From an uncultured Rhodospirillaceae bacterium (GTDB taxonomy: Bacteria; Pseudomonadota; Alphaproteobacteria; Rhodospirillales; Magnetospirillaceae): a stretch of 49,338 nt of DNA. Of the stretch, positions 44,405 through 49,338 are shown piece by piece (within the stretch, counting starts at the first letter, position 1; the number at the start of each line of letters is the position of its first letter). Both the position numbers and the translations under genes were made by a program. Location: positions 1-49,338 of the forward strand of contig CALABS010000009.1 of NCBI GenBank assembly GCA_937887565.1, written 5' to 3'. The notes beneath the pieces were generated by a model. The model was not told the origin of the DNA, did no database searches, and saw only the letters and a program-made list of their open reading frames with translations.

Positions 44405-46111
44405 TCATTCCGCCTCGGCCTCCATCGCGATGAACCCGCAGGGGCATTCGTGCGCGCACAGGCCGCAGCCCTTGCAGTACTCGAGGTCGAAGACGTAGTG
44501 GCTGCCGTCCGAGGCGGTTTCCACCGTCTTGATGACGGCGTTGTCGGGACACAGCGTCCAGCAATTGTCGCAGGCCAGGCAGTTGCCGCAGCTGAAGCAG
44601 CGGTCGGCCTCGGCGGCGGCCTGGGCGGCGGTCGGGCCGCCCTCGATTTCGTCGGAATCGTTGCGCCGTTCCAGCGCCAGGGTGGGCAGCTCGATGCGGG
44701 TGGACGGCTCGTAATAGGCCAGGTTCAGCGCCTCGTAGGGGATCGGCGGCCGCTCCTCCTCGACCGGGGCGCGGCCCGACAGGAAGGCGTCGATGGCCTC
44801 GGCGGCCCGGCGGCCGTCGCCCACCGCCGCCGTGACGGTGCCGTTGGGATAGCCCTTGACCCAGGCGCGGGCGTCACCGCCGACGAAGATCCCGGCCTGT
44901 CCGTCCAGGCGGCCGAAGCGGTCGGCGGGGAAGTAGTCCTTGCCGTGCAGCAGCGCCTCGACGCCGGCCGGGTCGACCACCTCGCCGATGGCCGGCACCA
45001 CCATGTCCACATGCAGGACGGTCTCGGTGCCCTCGAAGGCGACGCGGGTCTTGCGGCCGTTGGCGCCGGGCAGCTTCTTGAGCCGCACCATCTCGACTCC
45101 CACCACCTTCGAGCCGCGCATGATCAGGCGGTTGATGGTCCGGTGGGGATAGAACTTGACGCCTTCCTCGACGGCCTGCTCGAACTCGCGCGGGACCACG
45201 TTCAGCACGTCGTCGGGCTCGGTATCGGGGCCGGGCAGTCCCGAGGCGGTGATCAGATGCACCTCGGGCACGCCGGCCCGCTTCATCACCCGGGCAAGGT
45301 CGACGGCGGTGTTGCCGCCGCCGTGGATGGCGACCGCCTTGGGCATGGGCAGCGCGCCCACCTGCAGCCACTCCTTGAGCAGGTGCAGGCCCTCGTGCAG
45401 GTCGGCGGGCACGGCGCCGTCCACGTCCCAGTGACGGCTCTTGCCGGCGCCGACGCCCAGGAAGACGGCATCGAATTCGTTCCTCAGTTCGTCGAGGGAG
45501 ACGTCGCGGCCCAGCGCGGTGCGGGGGCGGAACTCGATGCCCAGGGCCAGCAGGCGCGACAGTTCCTTGTCCAGCACGTCGCGCGGCAGCCGGGTCGGCG
45601 GAATGGCCGACCGCAATAGCCCGCCGGCCTCGGGCATGGAATCGAACAGCACCACGTTGTAGTGGCGGCGCACCAGGTGATAGGCGGCCGACAGGCCGGC
45701 CGGGCCGGCGCCGACCACCGCCACCCGCTCCTTGCGGGGCTGGCCGGTGGGGATGGGGTAGGTCCAGCCGTTGCGGATGGCCTCGTCGCCCAGCCAGCGC
45801 TCCAGCGCATGGATGGCGATGGGGGCGTCGAGCTTGCCCCGGTTGCAGGCGCTCTCGCACGGGTGCGGGCAGACGCGCCCCGTCACCGCCGGCAGCGGAT
45901 TGGCGGCGACCAAGCTCTCCCACGCCTCGCGGGGGCGGCCTTCCTGCATCCTAGCCAGCCAGGCCTGCTGGTCCTCGCCGGCCGGGCAGGCGCGGTGGCA
46001 GGGGGCGGCGGCGTGAACGTGAACGGGGCGCGCCGAGCGCCAGGTGCCGGTCTTGAAGGCGAGCGACGTGCCGGCCTTGGCGAAGGCGCCCTTGGTCATG
46101 GTGACGGGCAT
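44405..46111 (-). CDS. GltD-like FAD/NAD(P) oxidoreductase fused to a 4Fe-4S ferredoxin domain, Por-associated
   Basis: A 568-residue flavoprotein. The N-terminal part has two Cys clusters (PCHRACPAGEDQQAW, GRVCPHPCESACNRG), as in the small subunit of glutamate synthase. The FAD site is VAVVGAGPAGLSAAYHL and a second dinucleotide site is AIHGGGNTAVDLARV. TVTAAVGDGRRAAEAI is near the end of the core. The C-terminus adds ferredoxin motifs CFSCGNCLACDNCWTLCPD and CKGCGLCAHECPCGFIA, equivalent to the delta subunit of pyruvate:ferredoxin oxidoreductase. It lies 14 bp after porB and should couple the Por complex to NAD(P)H or ferredoxin. The direction of electron flow cannot be read from sequence. 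Confidence 0.9.
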   Translation of the reverse strand: MPVTMTKGAFAKAGTSLAFKTGTWRSARPVHVHAAAPCHRACPAGEDQQAWLARMQEGRPREAWESLVAANPLPAVTGRVCPHPCESACNRGKLDAPIAIHALERWLGDEAIRNGWTYPIPTGQPRKERVAVVGAGPAGLSAAYHLVRRHYNVVLFDSMPEAGGLLRSAIPPTRLPRDVLDKELSRLLALGIEFRPRTALGRDVSLDELRNEFDAVFLGVGAGKSRHWDVDGAVPADLHEGLHLLKEWLQVGALPMPKAVAIHGGGNTAVDLARVMKRAGVPEVHLITASGLPGPDTEPDDVLNVVPREFEQAVEEGVKFYPHRTINRLIMRGSKVVGVEMVRLKKLPGANGRKTRVAFEGTETVLHVDMVVPAIGEVVDPAGVEALLHGKDYFPADRFGRLDGQAGIFVGGDARAWVKGYPNGTVTAAVGDGRRAAEAIDAFLSGRAPVEEERPPIPYEALNLAYYEPSTRIELPTLALERRNDSDEIEGGPTAAQAAAEADRCFSCGNCLACDNCWTLCPDNAVIKTVETASDGSHYVFDLEYCKGCGLCAHECPCGFIAMEAEAE

Positions 46112-46125
46112 GGCTTCCTCCCCTC

Positions 46126-47106
46126 TCAGGTCCGCGCCGGGCCGCCGCGACGGATGGTGTCGGCGCCCTCGCTGTCGAAGGGATCGTCGCCGTCCCCCAT
46201 CAGGCCGTAGCGTTCGATGTTGTAGTCGGCCAGCGCCTGCAGGTGCTCGCGCTCCTCGCGCGCCCGGTGGTCGCCATCGGCGAACAGGTGGCGGAACCGG
46301 GTCTGGCGCTGGAGGTATTCGGCCACCGGCACCGGGCGGCGCAGCGGCATCACCGAGGCCACCTCGCCGCGCTCCAGTTCGACCAGGGGAAACAGCCCGG
46401 TCTGGACCGCCAGACGGGCCACCTCGATGGTCAGGGTGCCGTCATGGCCCCAGCCCAGCGGGCAGGGCGAATGGACCAGCAGGAAGGTGGGGCCGTCGAT
46501 CTCCATGGCCCGGCGCACCTTGCGGCGCAAATCCTGGGGATAGGCGACCGAGGCCGAGGCGGCGTAGGGGATGTGGTGGGCGGCGATGATGGACAACAGG
46601 TCCTTCTTCATGTGCCGCTTGCCCATGCGCGCCTTGCCGGGCGGCGAGGTGGTGGTCATGGCGGCGTGCGGCGTCGAGCTGGACCGCTGGATGCCGGTGT
46701 TCATGTAGGCTTCGTTGTCGTAGCAGACGTAGAGCACGTTGTGCATGCGCTCCAGCATGCCCGACAGGGCCTGGAAGCCGATGTCGAAGGTGCCGCCGTC
46801 GCCGCCCTGGGCGATCACCTTGGTGCGGCGCCCCTGGGCCTTGAGCGCCGCCTCGACGCCCGACGCGATGGCGGCCGAGTTCTCGAACAGCGAATGCAGC
46901 CACGGCACCCGCCAGGCCGATTGCGGCCAGGCGGTGGAGAACACCTCCAGGCAGCCGGTGGCGTTGGTGAGGATGACGTCGGGGCCGGCGGCCTCGGTCA
47001 CCAGGCGGGCGGCCAGCGCCTCGCCGCAGCCCTGGCAGGCGCGGTGGCCGGCCTCCAGGCCGCGGAAGCGCGGTTGCTTGGCCCTCAGGTCGGTGGTCTC
47101 GGTCAT
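46126..47106 (-). CDS. porB: Pyruvate:ferredoxin oxidoreductase beta subunit PorB
   Basis: A 326-residue thiamine-pyrophosphate-binding subunit. It has HRACQGCGEALAARL with cluster-binding Cys, NATGCLEVFSTAWP, the TPP motif GDGGTFDIGFQALSGML and DNEAYMNTGIQRSSSTP, which favours pyruvate-type over 2-oxoglutarate-type enzymes. It should decarboxylate pyruvate to acetyl-CoA with reduction of ferredoxin, working with PorA and PorG. It starts 13 bp after porA. Confidence 0.92.
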   Translation of the reverse strand: MTETTDLRAKQPRFRGLEAGHRACQGCGEALAARLVTEAAGPDVILTNATGCLEVFSTAWPQSAWRVPWLHSLFENSAAIASGVEAALKAQGRRTKVIAQGGDGGTFDIGFQALSGMLERMHNVLYVCYDNEAYMNTGIQRSSSTPHAAMTTTSPPGKARMGKRHMKKDLLSIIAAHHIPYAASASVAYPQDLRRKVRRAMEIDGPTFLLVHSPCPLGWGHDGTLTIEVARLAVQTGLFPLVELERGEVASVMPLRRPVPVAEYLQRQTRFRHLFADGDHRAREEREHLQALADYNIERYGLMGDGDDPFDSEGADTIRRGGPART

Positions 47107-47119
47107 GGGCGCGTCCCCC

Positions 47120-48286
47120 TTAGAGGTCCGAGGGCTCGAGCTTGGCGGGCTCGAGGTCGAGAATGCGGAATCCGGCCGGCTCCTTGGCCTCGGCGACCAC
47201 CGCCGTCCACGCTTCCAGCGGCACGTCGCGACCGCCCAGGCCGAGGGCGACGTTGTGGACCCGGGGCGGCTTCTTCATGTCGGCCAGCACCGCCTTGACC
47301 TCGCCGCCCAGGATGCCGCCCCAGCCGGGCGACAGCGCGCGGTCAACCACCACGATGTCGGTCAGCCCCTCGCAGGCGGCCATCAGGGCGGCGGCGGGGA
47401 AGGGCCGGAAGGCGCGCAGGTTGATCAGCTTGGCCTTCTTGCGGGACGGCAGTTCCGCCATGGCCTCGCGGAAGGTGGACACGACCGAGCCCATGGCCAG
47501 CACGCCCACCTTGGCGTCGGCCGGCCCCTCGACGGTGAACAGGCCGCCGCAGGCGCGCCCCGAGGCCTTTTCCCACAGGCGGTCCACCTCGACGATGGTC
47601 TCCAGCGCGTCGGTCATCGCCTTGTGCTGGGCGTGGCGGATCTCGCTGAAATATTCCGGTCCCACCAGGGTGCCGAGGGAAATCGGGTTGCGGGGATCGA
47701 GCGCCCGGGCGAACTTGAACGGCGGCAGGAACTTGTCCACCACCTTGTGGTCCGGCATCTCGATGGTTTCCAGCGTGTGGGTCAGCACGAAGCCGTCCAT
47801 GCACACCATCACCGGCAGATCGGTGGCCTCGGAGATGCGGAACGCCTGGATGGTGGTGTCGACGGCTTCCTGGTTGTCGGCGCAGTGGAGCTGGATCCAG
47901 CCGGAATCGCGCACCGCCATGGAATCCTGGTGGTCGTTCCAGATGTTGATGGGCGCGCCCAAGGCGCGGTTGGCGCAGGTCAGCACCATGGGCAGGCGCA
48001 GGCCGGCGATGTTGTACAGCACCTCGGCCATCAGCAGGATGCCCTGCGACGACGACGCGGTGTAGGCCCGCGACCCGGCGGCGGCGGCGCCCAGCACCAC
48101 CGAGGCGGCCGAGAACTCGGATTCGACGCTGACCAACTGGGTGTCGAGCCGGCCGTCGGCCACCAGCTTGGAAATGTTCTCGACGATGTGGGTCTGCGGC
48201 GTGATGGGATAGGCCGCCACCACCTGCGGGCGGCAGAGGGCGACGGCGCGGGCGATGGCCTGGCTGCCTTCCAGGGCTTCAAGCAT
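47120..48286 (-). CDS. porA: Pyruvate:ferredoxin oxidoreductase alpha subunit PorA
   Basis: A 388-residue subunit. Motifs: AAYPITPQTHIVE, VESEFSAASVVLGAAAAG, ASSSQGILLM and APINIWNDHQDSMAVRDSGW, the last typical of pyruvate-specific alpha subunits. The C-terminal part has VGVLAMGSVVSTFREAM. With PorB and PorG it forms the multi-subunit enzyme in the cytoplasm. It overlaps the porG stop by 8 bp, indicating coupled translation. Confidence 0.92.
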   Translation of the reverse strand: MLEALEGSQAIARAVALCRPQVVAAYPITPQTHIVENISKLVADGRLDTQLVSVESEFSAASVVLGAAAAGSRAYTASSSQGILLMAEVLYNIAGLRLPMVLTCANRALGAPINIWNDHQDSMAVRDSGWIQLHCADNQEAVDTTIQAFRISEATDLPVMVCMDGFVLTHTLETIEMPDHKVVDKFLPPFKFARALDPRNPISLGTLVGPEYFSEIRHAQHKAMTDALETIVEVDRLWEKASGRACGGLFTVEGPADAKVGVLAMGSVVSTFREAMAELPSRKKAKLINLRAFRPFPAAALMAACEGLTDIVVVDRALSPGWGGILGGEVKAVLADMKKPPRVHNVALGLGGRDVPLEAWTAVVAEAKEPAGFRILDLEPAKLEPSDL

Positions 48287-48845
48287 GGGCGACCTCCCGC
48301 CAGGCGCCGGCCGGCACGGTCTTGGCCGCCGCGTCGATCAGTTTCACGTTGCGGTCGAGGATCTCGCCCTTGAAGCGATGGGACAAGGCCTTGACCAGGG
48401 CGTCGGTGGGGATGAGCCCGGTGGCGGCCAGGAAGGCCGACAGCAACGCCACGTTGGGCACCGGCTTGCCCAGGATCTCGGCCGCCAACTGGCTGGCGGG
48501 CAGGGCGATCACCGGCTTGCCGAATTCCGCCTCGAGATCCGCCGAGGACCGCTGCGAATTGACCACCATGCGGCCCCCGGGCCGCAACCCGTCGAGCGTC
48601 GTCGGCAGATGCAGCAGGCCGGGGTCCTGCACCACCAGGAACGTCGGCTCGGCCACCTGGCAGCGGCGCTTGATGGGCTTGTCGGCGATGCGCACGAAGG
48701 CGGTGACGGGGGCTCCGCGCCGTTCGGCGCCGAAGCTGGGGAAGGCTTGGCAGTGGCGGCCGGTCTCGAATGCCGCCGTGGCCAGAAGATAGGCCGCGAC
48801 GACGTTCCCCTGGCCGCCGCGTCCGTGGATACGGACTTCGATCAT
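48279..48845 (-). CDS. porG: Pyruvate:ferredoxin oxidoreductase gamma subunit PorG
   Basis: A 188-residue subunit with the family pattern EVRIHGRGGQGNVVAAYLLA, FPSFGAERRGAPVTAFVRI and VVQDPGLLH. It is the first gene of the four-gene por operon (porG-porA-porB-flavoprotein), with GGAGAGGG before the ATG at 48845. The 110 bp upstream show an imperfect TTATCC/GGATAA inverted repeat at 48864-48890 but no sigma-54 or NifA site. Confidence 0.92.
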   Translation of the reverse strand: MIEVRIHGRGGQGNVVAAYLLATAAFETGRHCQAFPSFGAERRGAPVTAFVRIADKPIKRRCQVAEPTFLVVQDPGLLHLPTTLDGLRPGGRMVVNSQRSSADLEAEFGKPVIALPASQLAAEILGKPVPNVALLSAFLAATGLIPTDALVKALSHRFKGEILDRNVKLIDAAAKTVPAGAWREVAHA

Positions 48846-48955
48846 GGCGTCCCTCTCCGAGGTTTATCCCCTTCTCATGCGGAAGGATAATCCCCGGCAG
48901 GAGGATTGGCTAGGCGCGTAAAAGGCGGAGAGTGTGTTTCATGGGAACGCAATGG

Positions 48956-48987
48956 ACGGGCCGCCCCTTGGGGGAGGGGCGGCCCGT
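48956..48987 (-). terminator. Probable terminator after the rightmost chemoreceptor gene
   Basis: A perfect 12-bp GC-rich stem (ACGGGCCGCCCC/GGGGCGGCCCGT, 8-nt loop) lies 13 bp beyond the stop of the minus-strand MCP gene and ahead of porG. The T tract is poor, so termination strength is uncertain. Confidence 0.65.
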
Positions 48988-49000
48988 TCCGACAGGCGGG

Positions 49001-49338
49001 TCAGAATTCCGTCCACGTGCCGTCGGTGGCGTCGGCCTTGGGTTTGGTAACCGGCTTGGCCTCGGTCTTGACCGCTTTGGGTTTGGCGGCCGGCTTGGGG
49101 GCGGTCCTTTCCGGCGGCGGGGTCCGGGACGAAACCGCCCGCCCGGTGGTGAAGAAACCCATCAGCCGGTTGAGTTCCCGCGACTGGTCCTCGAGGGCGT
49201 GGGAGGCGGCGGCGGATTCCTCGACCAAGGCGGCGTTCTGCTGGGTCATCTCGTCCATGTGGGAGACGGCGTCGTTGACCTGGTCGATGCCGGCGGCCTG
49301 CTCGGAGGAGGCGGCGGCGATCTCGGCGACGATGTCGG
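49001..49338 (-). CDS. Methyl-accepting chemotaxis protein, C-terminal part (5' end outside window)
   Basis: The reading frame is open to the right edge. It covers the end of the MCP signalling domain (DIVAEIAAASSEQAAGIDQV, then MTQQNAALVEESAAASHAL), then a flexible linker of about 50 residues rich in Pro, Lys and Ala, and ends with DGTWTEF. The last five residues, TWTEF, resemble the NWETF tether to which CheR and CheB dock in enteric receptors, so this receptor probably recruits its own methyltransferase. The sensor domain is not in the window. Confidence 0.93.
   Translation of the reverse strand, partial: DIVAEIAAASSEQAAGIDQVNDAVSHMDEMTQQNAALVEESAAASHALEDQSRELNRLMGFFTTGRAVSSRTPPPERTAPKPAAKPKAVKTEAKPVTKPKADATDGTWTEF

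Noticed and set aside
48864..48890. Imperfect TTATCC/GGATAA inverted repeat upstream of porG
   Set aside because: It could be an operator, but the arms are unequal and no known regulator consensus matches.

Overview
The window is high-GC, gene-dense DNA from what is most likely a free-living nitrogen-fixing alphaproteobacterium of the Rhodospirillales, Magnetospirillum-like. This is an inference from four things: a nif cluster with divergent draTG, the GTTC-N7-GTTC type of LexA box, the trpGDC-moaC-moeA-lexA gene order, and the many chemoreceptors. No rRNA, tRNA, insertion sequence, prophage or CRISPR array was seen.

Left part (1-18019): signal transduction. A truncated NIT-HAMP-PAS chemoreceptor faces a patatin-like protein whose catalytic Ser and Asp positions read Cys and Glu. 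Then come a 4HB-type chemoreceptor paired with a secreted single-Cache protein, a strong terminator, and a tightly overlapping operon: membrane-anchored ParA, CheW, CheR-TPR, CheW, PilJ-type MCP, CheA-REC, CheB, REC-REC-histidine kinase, followed by a REC-PAS-histidine kinase. The set has the architecture of the Pseudomonas Wsp system, but a double-receiver kinase stands where the diguanylate cyclase WspR would be. This is the most unusual system in the window.

Middle part (18140-30780): housekeeping and metal handling. On the minus strand lie trpG-trpD-trpC-moaC-moeA, then lexA behind its own SOS box and a small ORF. On the plus strand lie an unrecognised membrane protein with a possible cytoplasmic HTH, copA-cueR, a divergent polysaccharide deacetylase, and copZ. 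Both copA and copZ have CueR-type promoters with a 19-bp spacer. A HybE-like hydrogenase chaperone (minus) and fructose-1,6-bisphosphatase (plus) follow.

Right part (30782-49338): nitrogen fixation. Three minus-strand transcription units each carry a sigma-54 -24/-12 element and an upstream TGT-N10-ACA NifA site: nifHDK; nifE-nifN-nifX-DUF269-fdxB-nifQ; and iscA(nif)-nifV-nifW-(small membrane protein). draT-draG, which switch nitrogenase off and on by ADP-ribosylation of NifH, diverge from nifH across two tandem NifA sites. A lipoprotein follows draG. Then, on the minus strand, come three pyruvate:ferredoxin oxidoreductase subunits (porG, porA, porB) and a GltD-like flavoprotein fused to a ferredoxin domain, a plausible source of low-potential electrons for nitrogenase. 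The window ends in the C-terminus of another chemoreceptor with a CheR-tether-like tail. nifA, nifB, nifU, nifS, nifT and nifZ are not in this window.
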